Shown here: in pieces, positions 8,191-15,846 of the stretch
Position numbering within the stretch: position 1 is the stretch's first letter
How the letters are laid out: every line of letters starts with the position of its first letter
Source: an uncultured Prevotellaceae bacterium
GTDB taxonomy: Bacteria > Bacteroidota > Bacteroidia > Bacteroidales > Bacteroidaceae
DNA length: 32,839 nt
NCBI GenBank assembly: GCA_902768105.1
Contig: CACXJZ010000039.1
Coordinates: 1-32,839 of the forward strand
Direction: 5' to 3'
The notes under the pieces: generated by a model
Databases searched by the model: none
What the model was told of the DNA's origin: nothing
The model's input: the letters and a program-made list of their open reading frames with translations, nothing else
Translations under genes and position numbers: made by a program

Positions 8191-9271
8191 TGATTTTTTC
8201 TTTCAAAGCCTCTACGATTTCTTCAGGATCGGGAACGATACCACCCAGGCGGCCGAACTGCTCTACGGGCACTGCACCGTTCACAGCCAGGCGAACATCC
8301 TGTACCATCTGACCGGCATTAATCTCGGCCACGAGGATTCCCTTCACCTTCTTCGACAACTCAGCAATCTGCTTCTCAGGGAACGGGAACAGCGTGATGG
8401 GACGGAATAGGCCGACCTTGATGCCCTCCTGACGGGCAATCTCCACAGACTTCTCTGCGATGCGGGCGGCAGAGCCGAAGGCAACAATAGCATACTCAGC
8501 ATCGTCCATCTGCTGCTGCTCAAAGCGCACCTCATTCTCCTGAATCTTGGCATATTTCTCCTGCAGGGCGATGTTGCGCTGTTCCATAATCTCGGGCTTC
8601 AGCTCCAGCGAAGTGATTACCACGCGCTCACGGTTCTTGGGCTTGCCAGTAGAAGCCCAGGGGCACTGTTTGATGACCTCCTCGTCCGTACGACGGGGCT
8701 TGAACGGCGGCAGCACCACCTTCTCCATCATCTGACCGATAACACCGTCAGAGAGAATCATAGCGGGATTACGATACTTGAAAGCCAATTCGAAAGCGAG
8801 GTCCACGAAATCGGCCATTTCCTGCACAGACGACGGAGCCAGTACAATGACCTTGTAGTCACCGTTACCACCGCCACGCGTAGCCTGGAAGTAGTCTCCC
8901 TGTGAAGGCTGGATGGTTCCCAAGCCAGGGCCGCCACGCTGTACGTTCACAAACACGCCAGGCACCTCGGCACCAGCCATGTAGGTGATACCTTCCTGCA
9001 TCAGGGCGATACCAGGAGATGAGCTTGAGGTCATCGCACGCTTACCAGCACCGGCTGCGCCATAGACCATGTAGATAGAAGCCAGCTCACTCTCTGCCTG
9101 TACCACCTTCATACCAGTGGTCTCCCAAGGCTTCAGTTCTGCCAGCGTCTCAATCACTTCACTCTGCGGAGTAATGGGATAGCCGAAATAGCCGTCGCAT
9201 CCGCAACGAATAGCAGCATGAGCAATTGCCTCATTGCCTTTCATCAATACAACTTCTCTTTCTTCTGCCAT
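8183..9271 (-). CDS. korA: 2-oxoacid:ferredoxin oxidoreductase, alpha subunit
   Basis: This 362-residue alpha subunit has a pyrimidine-binding TPP domain and a transketolase C-terminal-like domain. It begins MKGNEAIAHAAIRCGCDGYFGYPITPQSEV, typical of the class (often named VorB or KorA). ASIYMVYGAAGAGKRAMTSSSSPGIALMQEG and RGGPGLGTIQPSQGDY are the conserved core segments. A C-terminal domain (EYAIVAFGSAARIAEKSV, LFRPITLFPFP) completes it. It sits 3 nt after the ferredoxin gene. The complex links amino-acid or TCA carbon to reduced ferredoxin in an anaerobe. Confidence 0.92.
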   Translation of the reverse strand: MAEEREVVLMKGNEAIAHAAIRCGCDGYFGYPITPQSEVIETLAELKPWETTGMKVVQAESELASIYMVYGAAGAGKRAMTSSSSPGIALMQEGITYMAGAEVPGVFVNVQRGGPGLGTIQPSQGDYFQATRGGGNGDYKVIVLAPSSVQEMADFVDLAFELAFKYRNPAMILSDGVIGQMMEKVVLPPFKPRRTDEEVIKQCPWASTGKPKNRERVVITSLELKPEIMEQRNIALQEKYAKIQENEVRFEQQQMDDAEYAIVAFGSAARIAEKSVEIARQEGIKVGLFRPITLFPFPEKQIAELSKKVKGILVAEINAGQMVQDVRLAVNGAVPVEQFGRLGGIVPDPEEIVEALKEKIIG

Positions 9272-9274
9272 AGC

Positions 9275-9505
9275 TTACTCCTCCAATTTTTTACGATACA
9301 CAGTGATACACCCGTCTGGGCAGACGATGCCACACGAAGCACAGCCTACGCAGGCTTCCTCGTTGACAGCCTCCACGTAGGGGTAGCCGTGCAGATTCAC
9401 TTTGTTGGCCAGGGCGATAACCTTCTGGGGGCAGGCAATGATGCACAGCTGGCATCCCTTACACCTTTCGGTATCCACCACAATGGCACCTTTCAATTTA
9501 GCCAT
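9275..9505 (-). CDS. korD: 2-oxoacid oxidoreductase delta subunit, 2x[4Fe-4S] ferredoxin
   Basis: This 76-residue ferredoxin-type subunit carries electrons from the TPP centre to free ferredoxin. It shows two complete cluster motifs, CKGCQLCIIACP (about residues 15-26) and CVGCASCGIVCP (about 52-63). There is an intervening segment typical of the oxidoreductase delta subunit. It is the first kor gene, 13 nt after the TPR gene and 3 nt before alpha. Confidence 0.93.
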   Translation of the reverse strand: MAKLKGAIVVDTERCKGCQLCIIACPQKVIALANKVNLHGYPYVEAVNEEACVGCASCGIVCPDGCITVYRKKLEE

Positions 9506-9518
9506 ATTTAGTCTTTAT

Positions 9519-9698
9519 TTATGGATTATACATATCTTTACAATAGAACGCCATGATGTCGTCGAGCATACGCTTAGCCTCAACAGCAGGACTCTCAGGG
9601 TCCAGCTCTATCGCCCGTATGTAGCAGTTGATGGCTTCGTGCCACTGGCTCTGCTTCCTGTAGGCGTTGCCCTGCTCGTACCACTCGTCGGCAGTCAT
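9519..9698 (-). CDS. Small TPR-repeat protein, 59 aa
   Basis: The best start is ATG at 9698, which overlaps the folD stop in an ATGA arrangement. A longer upstream extension of the frame runs inside folD and is not protein-like. The 59-residue product has one tetratricopeptide repeat, [20 protein letters not shown] followed by [13 protein letters not shown], then a short helix. It is conserved in layout with folD and kor here, but its partner is unknown. A role in assembly or regulation of the oxidoreductase is only a guess from position. Confidence 0.75.
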   Translation of the reverse strand: MTADEWYEQGNAYRKQSQWHEAINCYIRAIELDPESPAVEAKRMLDDIMAFYCKDMYNP

Positions 9699-10561
9699 CG
9701 TTTTCCCGCTTTCAGGGTGTTCAACATCAGCGAGCAGATGGTCATGGGCCCTACTCCACCAGGCACAGGCGTGATGTAAGAGCACTTCTCTGCCACCTCG
9801 TCGAACTTCACGTCGCCGTTCAGTCGGAAGCCGCTCTTCTTCGTAGCGTCAGGCACACGGGTGGTACCCACGTCGATAACGACGGCGCCCTCCTTCACCA
9901 TATCGGCTGTCACAAAGTTAGGCTGGCCGATGGCTGCGATGATGATGTCGGCCTCGCGGCACTCCTGCTTCAGCGTCTTCGAACGTGAGTGGCACACGGT
10001 CACCGTAGCGTCGCCCCACTGTTTCTGCATCATGAGCTGTGCCATTGGCTTGCCCACAATGTTCGAGCGTCCCAGGATGACGCACTTCTTGCCTGATGTC
10101 TCGACGTTGTAGCGCTTGAGCAGCGTCATGATGCCCAGCGGCGTAGCCGAGATGAAGCACGGCAGGCCTATCGCCATGCGGCCCACGTTGATGGGGTGGA
10201 ACCCATCGACGTCCTTGCGGTAGTCAATGGCCTCAATGATTTTCTGCTCGTCAATGTGCTTCGGCAGCGGCAGCTGCACAATGAAGCCATCCACGTCGTC
10301 GTCCCTGTTCAGTTTATCGACACATGCCAGCAGCTCTTCTTCTGTGATATCGTCCTCATAGCGTATGAGCGACGACTTGAAGCCACACTGCTCGCAGGCC
10401 AACACCTTGTTCTTCACGTAGGTCTCCGAACCTCCATCGTGGCCTACCAGTACGGCAGCCAGATGAGGCCTCTTGCCGCCAGCGGCTACAATCGCCTTCA
10501 CCTCTTCGGCAATCTCGGCCTTGATGGCCGTAGCTGTTGCTTTTCCGTCAATCAGTTTCAT
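9695..10561 (-). CDS. folD: Bifunctional methylenetetrahydrofolate dehydrogenase/cyclohydrolase
   Basis: This 288-residue enzyme interconverts 5,10-methylene-THF, methenyl-THF and 10-formyl-THF. Motifs include ETYVKNK with the catalytic Lys at about 52, [23 protein letters not shown], the NADP-binding [15 protein letters not shown] and the C-terminal [10 protein letters not shown]. Its ATG overlaps the ffh stop by 4 nt, and its own stop overlaps the TPR gene by 4 nt, indicating translational coupling. Length and motifs are normal. Confidence 0.97.
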   Translation of the reverse strand: MKLIDGKATATAIKAEIAEEVKAIVAAGGKRPHLAAVLVGHDGGSETYVKNKVLACEQCGFKSSLIRYEDDITEEELLACVDKLNRDDDVDGFIVQLPLPKHIDEQKIIEAIDYRKDVDGFHPINVGRMAIGLPCFISATPLGIMTLLKRYNVETSGKKCVILGRSNIVGKPMAQLMMQKQWGDATVTVCHSRSKTLKQECREADIIIAAIGQPNFVTADMVKEGAVVIDVGTTRVPDATKKSGFRLNGDVKFDEVAEKCSYITPVPGGVGPMTICSLMLNTLKAGKR

Positions 10562-11907
10562 CTTCTCATTCCTTTCATACCCTTCATTGCCGCAGCCATC
10601 TGACGCATCTTCGACTGGTCGGCACCAGTCACCATACGCATCATCTTGCGCGTCTGGTCAAACTGCTTCATCAGACGGTTCACCTCCTCAATCTTCGTGC
10701 CTGAGCCCTTGGCAATGCGCAGCTTGCGGCTTTGGTTGATGATGTCAGGATTCTCACGCTCCTTCGGCGTCATCGAGTTGATAATAGCCTCGATGCCTTT
10801 GAAGGCGTTATCGTCAATATCAACGTCCTTCAGGGCCTTGCCCATACCAGGTATCATACCAGCCAGGTCCTTGATGTTACCCATCTTCTTGATCTGCTGT
10901 ATCTGACCCATGAAGTCGTTGAAGTCAAACTTGTTCTTGCGGATTTTCTTCTCCAGGCGCTTTGCCTCTTCCTCGTCGAACTGCTGCTGGGCACGCTCCA
11001 CAAGGCTCACAATGTCGCCCATGCCGAGGATGCGGTCGGCCATACGCTCCGGGTGGAACACGTCGATGGCCTCCATCTTTTCGCCCGTACCCACGAACTT
11101 GATGGGCTTCGTGACGACGGTACGGATACTCAGGGCAGCACCACCACGCGTGTCACCGTCAAGCTTCGTCAGCACCACGCCATCGAAGTCCAGACGGTCG
11201 TTGAACTCCTTCGCGGTGTTCACGGCGTCCTGACCAGTCATCGAGTCAACGACGAACAGCGTCTCGTCGGGCTGTACAGCCTCCTTCAGCGTGGCAATCT
11301 CGTTCATCATCTCCTCATCTACAGCCAGTCGGCCGGCGGTATCGATGATGACGACGGTATAGCTCTCCTGCTTGGCCTTGCGGATAGCGTTCTGGGCTAT
11401 CTCCACCACGTTCTTGTTGCCTTCCTCCGTATAGACGTCGCAGCCAACGCTCTGGCCAACCACCTTCAGCTGTTCTATGGCAGCCGGACGATACACGTCG
11501 CAAGCTACGAGCAGCGGCTTCTTGTGCTGCTTCGTCTTCAGCATGTTGGCCAACTTACCCGTGAACGTGGTCTTACCCGAACCCTGCAGACCAGACATCA
11601 GAATGATAGCCGGACGGTTCTCCAGCTTCAGCTCTACGGCCTTGCCGCCCATCAGCTCCGTCAGTTCGTCGTGAACAATCTTCACCATCAGCTGGCTCGG
11701 CTTGATGGCTGTGAGCACGTTCATGCCCATTGCCTTCTGCTTCACGGTGTCCGTAAACTGCTTGGCTACCTTATAGTTCACGTCGGCATCCAACAGGGCA
11801 CGGCGCACGTCCTTCAGCGTCTCCGCAACGTTAATCTCGGTGATTTTTCCTTCACCTTTCAGTATCTTGAACGACCGTTCAAGTCTCTCTGATAAATTCT
11901 CAAACAT
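10558..11907 (-). CDS. ffh: Signal recognition particle GTPase Ffh
   Basis: This 449-residue SRP54 homologue binds 4.5S RNA and signal sequences of nascent membrane proteins and docks with FtsY. An N-domain helix bundle (1-90) precedes the G domain with P-loop [15 protein letters not shown] and [10 protein letters not shown]. The C-terminal M domain is Met-rich ([34 protein letters not shown]). It is the first gene of a seven-gene run through korC, downstream of a strong promoter at 11932-11963. Confidence 0.97.
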   Translation of the reverse strand: MFENLSERLERSFKILKGEGKITEINVAETLKDVRRALLDADVNYKVAKQFTDTVKQKAMGMNVLTAIKPSQLMVKIVHDELTELMGGKAVELKLENRPAIILMSGLQGSGKTTFTGKLANMLKTKQHKKPLLVACDVYRPAAIEQLKVVGQSVGCDVYTEEGNKNVVEIAQNAIRKAKQESYTVVIIDTAGRLAVDEEMMNEIATLKEAVQPDETLFVVDSMTGQDAVNTAKEFNDRLDFDGVVLTKLDGDTRGGAALSIRTVVTKPIKFVGTGEKMEAIDVFHPERMADRILGMGDIVSLVERAQQQFDEEEAKRLEKKIRKNKFDFNDFMGQIQQIKKMGNIKDLAGMIPGMGKALKDVDIDDNAFKGIEAIINSMTPKERENPDIINQSRKLRIAKGSGTKIEEVNRLMKQFDQTRKMMRMVTGADQSKMRQMAAAMKGMKGMRR

Positions 11908-11931
11908 CTGTCCTTTTTACAATTTAGGGTG

Positions 11932-11963
11932 CAAAGGTAAACATTATTTTTAAGATAGCCAAA
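11932..11963 (-). promoter_or_regulatory. ffh operon promoter (TTTG-N20-TACCTTTG)
   Basis: On the minus strand TTTG at 11963-11960 is followed after exactly 20 nt by TACCTTTG at 11939-11932 and then CACCC. This is a full match to the Bacteroidota sigma-ABfr promoter form. It lies about 25 nt upstream of the ffh ATG. Confidence 0.8.
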
Positions 11964-12025
11964 ACATTACACTAAAAAAAGCGTCAATTGTGCTAACTCA
12001 TTACAAATGTCAAGATGGAACCAGA

Positions 12026-12109
12026 AGTTAGAGCCGTTGTTCGTGCTGCTAACTAAGGAGGGGATGAAACGAAAGGTGGGATGAAACAAATGGATGCATG
12101 CCACCTTTC
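12026..12109. repeat. Direct and inverted repeats upstream of ffh
   Basis: Within the 314-nt gene-free stretch 11908-12221 I see a short inverted pair AGTTAG/CTAACT (12026-12031, 12049-12054). I also see a direct repeat GGGATGAAAC (12061-12070 and 12078-12087), and a perfect 9-bp inverted repeat GAAAGGTGG (12071-12079) with CCACCTTTC (12101-12109). The last could form a stem with a 21-nt loop. No credible gene is present here. Confidence 0.5.
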
Positions 12110-12112
12110 TAT

Positions 12113-12178
12113 CGTTTGCGTACGCACAAACAACCGTTTGCGCCTACGCAAACAACCGTTCGCGTAGGCGCAAATTAT
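12113..12178. repeat. 22-bp iterated palindromic repeat (three units) forming a strong hairpin
   Basis: Three 22-bp units begin at 12113, 12135 and 12157 with the shared frame CGTTTGCG....CGCAAACAAC. Each has an internal near-palindrome. Units 2 and 3 pair with each other: TTTGCGCCTACGCAAAC (12137-12153) against GTTCGCGTAGGCGCAAA (12158-12174). This gives a 17-bp stem with one mismatch and a 4-nt loop. It is GC-rich compared with its surroundings and lies between the 3' end of the HU-like gene and ffh. It may be a REP-like element, a terminator for the HU operon or a protein-binding array. Confidence 0.8.
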
Positions 12179-12221
12179 CGGAACATTTTTTCGTGTTCTG
12201 CTCTATATAGGAAGATGCCGT

Positions 12222-12845
12222 TTACACCTCCGTATAGATGTATTGCTGACCCATTTTTGTCTTCAAGAGGCACGGGCTGTCGCCCTTTGTCCACGCATCC
12301 AACTGTTTCCTTGCCGCATAGGTGGAGAGTTTCGTCTTAGAGGCAAAAATACGGACTGTGACATGTCCGTGACTTTTAAGACATTCCCGTAAATCCTTCT
12401 TCAAAGATTCAACGTCAGCCATCAACTCAAGCGAATTATCAAATCCCCCTACGTACTTAAAGCCTGCCAGCCAGCGTTTGACTTCCTCGAGATACTCCTG
12501 GTTGCCCCTGAATTCGATAGCATCTAAATGGACATCATCACCTGTGACATCGTCTGGTGAGGTGATTTCACGTTTGAGTTTCAATATGGGTGCATAAGTT
12601 CCGAAGGGAGTTTCAACACGATAGCCGCGAGCCAAAAACTCTCCCGATGCTTGCATAAAAACTTCGAGGGCTCGCGTCAGTTCGCCTCGAGACATATGAT
12701 ATTGTTGCGCACAATAGTCGTCTAACATCCTGAGTGACACAGAGTCCTTCTGCGCTGGCTGCGCGAAAAACAGTTTTTTCCCGTCCTTGCCGACAGCAGG
12801 CGTAGGCTGTAGCTTAAAGGGCATATCTTCTCTAACAATCTGCAT
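12222..12845 (-). CDS. HU-like (HU-HIG type) DNA-binding protein, 207 aa
   Basis: The frame is open further upstream, but that part is antisense to nothing protein-like and overlaps queH. ATG at 12845, 4 nt after the queH stop, is the sensible start. The first 120 residues resemble the HU-HIG domain of Bacteroidota: FKLQPTPAVGKDGKKLFFAQ, then LDDYCAQQYHMSRGELTRAL and FLARGYRVETPFGTYAPIL. The C-terminal part (about 150-207, VTVRIFASKTKLSTYAARKQL) could be a helix-turn-helix-like segment. It is probably a nucleoid-associated or regulatory protein; its target DNA is unknown. A repeated palindrome lies just 3' of it. Confidence 0.7.
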   Translation of the reverse strand: MQIVREDMPFKLQPTPAVGKDGKKLFFAQPAQKDSVSLRMLDDYCAQQYHMSRGELTRALEVFMQASGEFLARGYRVETPFGTYAPILKLKREITSPDDVTGDDVHLDAIEFRGNQEYLEEVKRWLAGFKYVGGFDNSLELMADVESLKKDLRECLKSHGHVTVRIFASKTKLSTYAARKQLDAWTKGDSPCLLKTKMGQQYIYTEV

Positions 12846-12849
12846 AGTA

Positions 12850-13452
12850 TTATTGTTTATCTGTTTTAACGTTTCGCATGGAAAATTCGCAGCCACAGTA
12901 TTGCTGGTTGTAGAACCCGTACTCTTTGAGCAGTTGGTTGCGGCGCTCCTGCAAACCGCCCTTGCGCCAGTTCTTTGCCCAGAAGCGGGTACCAGGAACG
13001 GCCTGCTCGGCTGCATGGCCTGCACGCTCAATCTGCTCCAGACTCTTCCAACGGCTGGAAGCAAGGGTTGTTGCAAACAGCTCTATGCCAAGCTCCTGGG
13101 CCTTACGTGCTGCAACGGTCAGGCGCAGCGTGAAGCATTGCTCGCAGCGCAGCCCCCGTTCGGGCTGGTTCTCCAGTCCGCAGACCCCATTGAGCCATCC
13201 CTCGTGGTCGTAGTCGCCGTCAATCCAGCGGATGCCCAACGACTCCGCGTGACGCTTGCTCTCCTCCTTGCGTATCTCATACTCCTCGCGGGGATAGATA
13301 TTGGGGTTGTAATAGAATATGGTGGGACAATAGCCGTTGTTCAGCAGCCACTCTACAATAGCAGACGAACAGGGCGCACAGCAGGCATGCAAGAGAAGCC
13401 TCTCCCCTGCCCCCTCCGAAAAGTGAGGCAGATTTGTTTCAATACTATTCAT
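12850..13452 (-). CDS. queH: Epoxyqueuosine reductase QueH
   Basis: This 200-residue enzyme converts epoxyqueuosine to queuosine in tRNA, as the non-QueG type (DUF208). Conserved metal ligands are visible: HACCAPC (Cys24, Cys25, Cys28), RCEQC (Cys103, Cys106) and YCGC (Cys186, Cys188), plus FYYNPNIYPREEYE. ATG at 13452 overlaps the DnaJ-gene stop as ATGA, which fixes the start over a 6-residue longer frame. The gene is translationally coupled to that gene and followed 4 nt later by the HU-like gene. Confidence 0.93.
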   Translation of the reverse strand: MNSIETNLPHFSEGAGERLLLHACCAPCSSAIVEWLLNNGYCPTIFYYNPNIYPREEYEIRKEESKRHAESLGIRWIDGDYDHEGWLNGVCGLENQPERGLRCEQCFTLRLTVAARKAQELGIELFATTLASSRWKSLEQIERAGHAAEQAVPGTRFWAKNWRKGGLQERRNQLLKEYGFYNQQYCGCEFSMRNVKTDKQ

Positions 13453-14234
13453 AATCCACGAGCTTTCCAAATCTTGTCCTTCGCAGCATTAATCTCCTGG
13501 AATTTCTTTTCGGCAGCCTTGCGGATGTCCTCACCTAGGGCAGAAACCTTGTCAGGGTGGTGCTCAAGGGCGAGACGACGATAGGCTCGCTTCACCTCGT
13601 CATCACTGGCTGACGGACTGACACCCAGCACCTTATAGGCCTCCTCAAGCGTGTCGCCACCCAGGTTGAGCATAGAATCAACCTCCTTCGGCTGCAGACG
13701 CATCCAGCCAGCCACATCGCGCAGCGCCTGAATCTCCGACTGGGGCACGCTGCCATCAGCCTTCGCCACCATCACGAGGAAGTTGAGTAGCTGCAGGCGC
13801 TGGCCGTAATTCATGCCCATAGCCATCTCTGCACAGCACTTCTGAACGGTCTGACGGAAGCCGTTGGCTCCCTGACGCTTCTGCTCGTCAAACAGACGCA
13901 ACAAAATCTGCTCACCTTCACTTACAGCCTGATTGCCAAAGTTCTGACGTAGCATCTGGCGCACCAATTCCATTTCGGAGTGCATCACCTTGCCGTCGGC
14001 CTTTATAATATAAGAGGTAAGAACGAGCAACGAGAAGAGAAACGAGCCACGCTGGTTGACAGCCCCACCATACCTCTCTGAAGGGGGAGGCTCACTTCCT
14101 GAGCTGCTGATTCGGGCGCTGCTGCCTCCTGTAAAGAAGTCGAACAGCCCACCCAGCACGATGCCTGCCAGCGCTCCCAGGGGACCGCCGACCAAGTAGC
14201 CTAAATATCCTCCTAACCAAGTTCCGTAAATCAT
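13449..14234 (-). CDS. DjlA-like TerB plus J-domain co-chaperone
   Basis: This 261-residue protein starts with a Gly-rich hydrophobic segment (LGGYLGYLVGGPLGALAGIVLGG) that probably anchors it in the membrane. A TerB-like helical domain follows (about 60-190, SYIIKADGKVMHSEMELVR and VMVAKADGSVPQSE, the paired acidic motifs). A C-terminal J domain has the HPD signature at 226-228. It should stimulate a DnaK-type chaperone. It is first of the djlA-queH-HU cluster, with a promoter inside a palindrome shared with pepD. Confidence 0.88.
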   Translation of the reverse strand: MIYGTWLGGYLGYLVGGPLGALAGIVLGGLFDFFTGGSSARISSSGSEPPPSERYGGAVNQRGSFLFSLLVLTSYIIKADGKVMHSEMELVRQMLRQNFGNQAVSEGEQILLRLFDEQKRQGANGFRQTVQKCCAEMAMGMNYGQRLQLLNFLVMVAKADGSVPQSEIQALRDVAGWMRLQPKEVDSMLNLGGDTLEEAYKVLGVSPSASDDEVKRAYRRLALEHHPDKVSALGEDIRKAAEKKFQEINAAKDKIWKARGL

Positions 14235-14252
14235 TTTTTTCTTATTTTGGAT

Positions 14253-14282
14253 GCAAAGTTACAAATTATTTTGTAATTTTGC
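14253..14282. promoter_or_regulatory. Back-to-back promoters inside an imperfect palindrome (djlA-like / pepD)
   Basis: The 30-bp segment is an imperfect palindrome with arms GCAAAGTTACAAA and TTTTGTAATTTTGC. Each arm is a -7 element read outward: TAACTTTG on minus at 14261-14254, and TAATTTTG on plus at 14274-14281. On minus, TTGG at 14285-14282 sits 20 nt upstream as a -33 element. The two promoters overlap, so their use may be mutually exclusive. Confidence 0.65.
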
Positions 14283-14299
14283 CAACAAAACCGTAAATA

Positions 14300-15739
14300 A
14301 TGAAAGAAAGACCCACAACACAGCGTGTGTTCAGCATCTTCAAGGAGCTGAACCAGATTCCACGTCCCTCGCACCACGAGGAACAGGTAGCCGACTATCT
14401 ATGCCAGTTTGCAGAACGCCTGCAACTGGAGTATGAGCGCGACGAGCAGAACTGTGTCGTCATACGCAAGCCAGCCACACCAGGACACGAGGCAGCAGAG
14501 CCCGTCGTGCTGCTCAACCACATGGATATGGTGTGTGTGGGCATGAAGGATGCGCTCCACTCGCCCATTGAGGCCTACGAAGAAAACGGCTGGATGAAGG
14601 CACGAGGCACATCGCTGGGCGCTGACAACGGCATCGGGCTCTCGATGGCGCTGGCTGTGCTCGAGGGCGACAGCATCATCCACGGACCTATGGAGGTCAT
14701 CACCACCACGAACGAAGAGGACGGTATGTCTGGTGCATCGAACCTCAGCACGGATTTCCTGCGTGGGCGTAAGGTCATCAACCTCGACTCAGAGGACTAC
14801 GACACCATCACCACAGGTGCCGCAGGTGCCACGTTGCAGTTTCATTGCATTCCGCTGAAGCGTGAGCCAGTGCCTGCAGGCAAGCATCGCTGGTACACCA
14901 TCCGCATTGAGGGAGGACTGGGCGGACACTCTGGCGTTGACATCAACAAAGGGCGTTGCAGCGCTGTAGTGGCTGCGTGGGCTGTGCTGGCCGCCATCTA
15001 CAACGACTATGACTTCCACGTGGCAAGCATCAACATCGGAGAAGCCAACGCCTCGATAGCATCGACAGGTGAGATCATTATCTGCGTACCCTCTGGCGAG
15101 GCCGCCGAGTTCGTAAAGGCTCAGGAAGAGAGCATGAACGAATGGCTGCGCGAGGAGTACGGACGCCAGGACCCCAACATACGCTGCACCATCACGAAGT
15201 GCGAGCCTCAGCAGAACGTCATCTGCAGCGAGGCTTTCGAAGCGCTGATGTCGTGTCTGGAGCAGGTTCCGCAGGGCGTGGTAAAGATGAGCGAGCTGAT
15301 GAAAGACACGGTGGAGACATCGAACAACGTGGGACGCATCGTGACGGAACAGGACCACATCTTCATATCGACCCACACGCGCAGCTTCGTGGATGCAGAT
15401 ATGGAGCAGTTGAGTCGTGAGATAGCTGACACATTCAGGAGCGGAGGAGCCACGTCAGAGATCATCATGTCAGCCCCTGCCTGGCAGGAGAACCAGCAAT
15501 CGGACTTCCTGAAGCTGACGTCAGACACGTTCCAGAACGTGCTTGGCTGGCGCCCTCGCATGGTGGCTATGCACTTCGTGCTGGAGGCAGGCTACTTCGT
15601 GCAGAAGTATCCTGGCATCGAGATAGCAAGCATTGGCCCACGTATTGTGGAGCCCCACTCCACCAGTGAGCGCGTAGAGCTGAAGACCATCGACGACATC
15701 TGGCAAGTGCTGCTGGAAATGCTAGAGCGGCTGGCATAA
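14300..15739 (+). CDS. pepD: Aminoacyl-histidine dipeptidase (M20C, PepD)
   Basis: This 479-residue cytosolic di-zinc peptidase cleaves Xaa-His and other dipeptides. The M20 ligands are visible: LLNHMDMVC (His74, Asp76), LGADNGIG (Asp109), TTNEEDGMSGA (catalytic Glu139 and Glu140), NLDSED (Asp163) and IVEPHSTSERV (His453). The length matches PepD. The lid domain carries GGLGGHSGVDINKGR. A short leader separates it from its TAATTTTG promoter, and a perfect-palindrome terminator follows immediately, so it is monocistronic. Confidence 0.96.
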   Translation: MKERPTTQRVFSIFKELNQIPRPSHHEEQVADYLCQFAERLQLEYERDEQNCVVIRKPATPGHEAAEPVVLLNHMDMVCVGMKDALHSPIEAYEENGWMKARGTSLGADNGIGLSMALAVLEGDSIIHGPMEVITTTNEEDGMSGASNLSTDFLRGRKVINLDSEDYDTITTGAAGATLQFHCIPLKREPVPAGKHRWYTIRIEGGLGGHSGVDINKGRCSAVVAAWAVLAAIYNDYDFHVASINIGEANASIASTGEIIICVPSGEAAEFVKAQEESMNEWLREEYGRQDPNIRCTITKCEPQQNVICSEAFEALMSCLEQVPQGVVKMSELMKDTVETSNNVGRIVTEQDHIFISTHTRSFVDADMEQLSREIADTFRSGGATSEIIMSAPAWQENQQSDFLKLTSDTFQNVLGWRPRMVAMHFVLEAGYFVQKYPGIEIASIGPRIVEPHSTSERVELKTIDDIWQVLLEMLERLA

Positions 15740-15743
15740 AAAG

Positions 15744-15770
15744 AAAAAGAGGCGGATCCGCCTCTTTTTT
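15744..15770. terminator. Bidirectional intrinsic terminator after pepD
   Basis: A perfect palindrome, AAAAAGAGGCGGATCC with its complement, spans 15744-15769. It has A- and T-runs flanking a GC stem (GAGGCGG/CCGCCTC). It serves pepD and the convergent M6 protease gene. Confidence 0.9.
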
Positions 15771-15773
15771 CAT

Positions 15774-15788
15774 TTAATCACGACCTTG
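15774..15788. repeat. Second copy of the M6 gene's terminal codons
   Basis: TTAATCACGACCTTG occurs here and at 15851-15865. The latter encodes the last residues (KVVI) of the M6 protease on the minus strand. The copy 77 bp downstream again reads KVVIK and a TGA stop in one frame, but has no upstream open frame. It may be a relic of a tail duplication or of a former sorting-domain gene. Confidence 0.45.
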
Positions 15789-15846
15789 AGCCTTCTGCTC
15801 GAACTCGTTCACGCTCGACAAAGCATGAGCAAGCTCTGCTTTATTC

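Noticed and set aside
9699-9785. N-terminal extension of the TPR protein
   Set aside because: It overlaps folD codons in another frame. The ATGA overlap start at 9698 is the natural one.
10732-11892. Long plus-strand ORF of 386 codons antisense to ffh
   Set aside because: Its composition (many His, Leu, Val, Arg) is the usual mirror of a conserved gene. Ffh motifs on the minus strand are intact.
12007-12084. 25-codon plus-strand ORF in the ffh-HU intergenic region
   Set aside because: No ribosome-binding site or promoter, and it runs through short repeats. Chance is more likely.
12098-12340. 80-codon plus-strand ORF across the 22-bp repeats
   Set aside because: It translates the repeat array and then the antisense of the HU-like gene, with no protein-like features.
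12846-13076. Upstream extension of the HU-like protein
   Set aside because: It lies inside queH in another frame. ATG 12845 directly follows the queH stop and begins the conserved domain.
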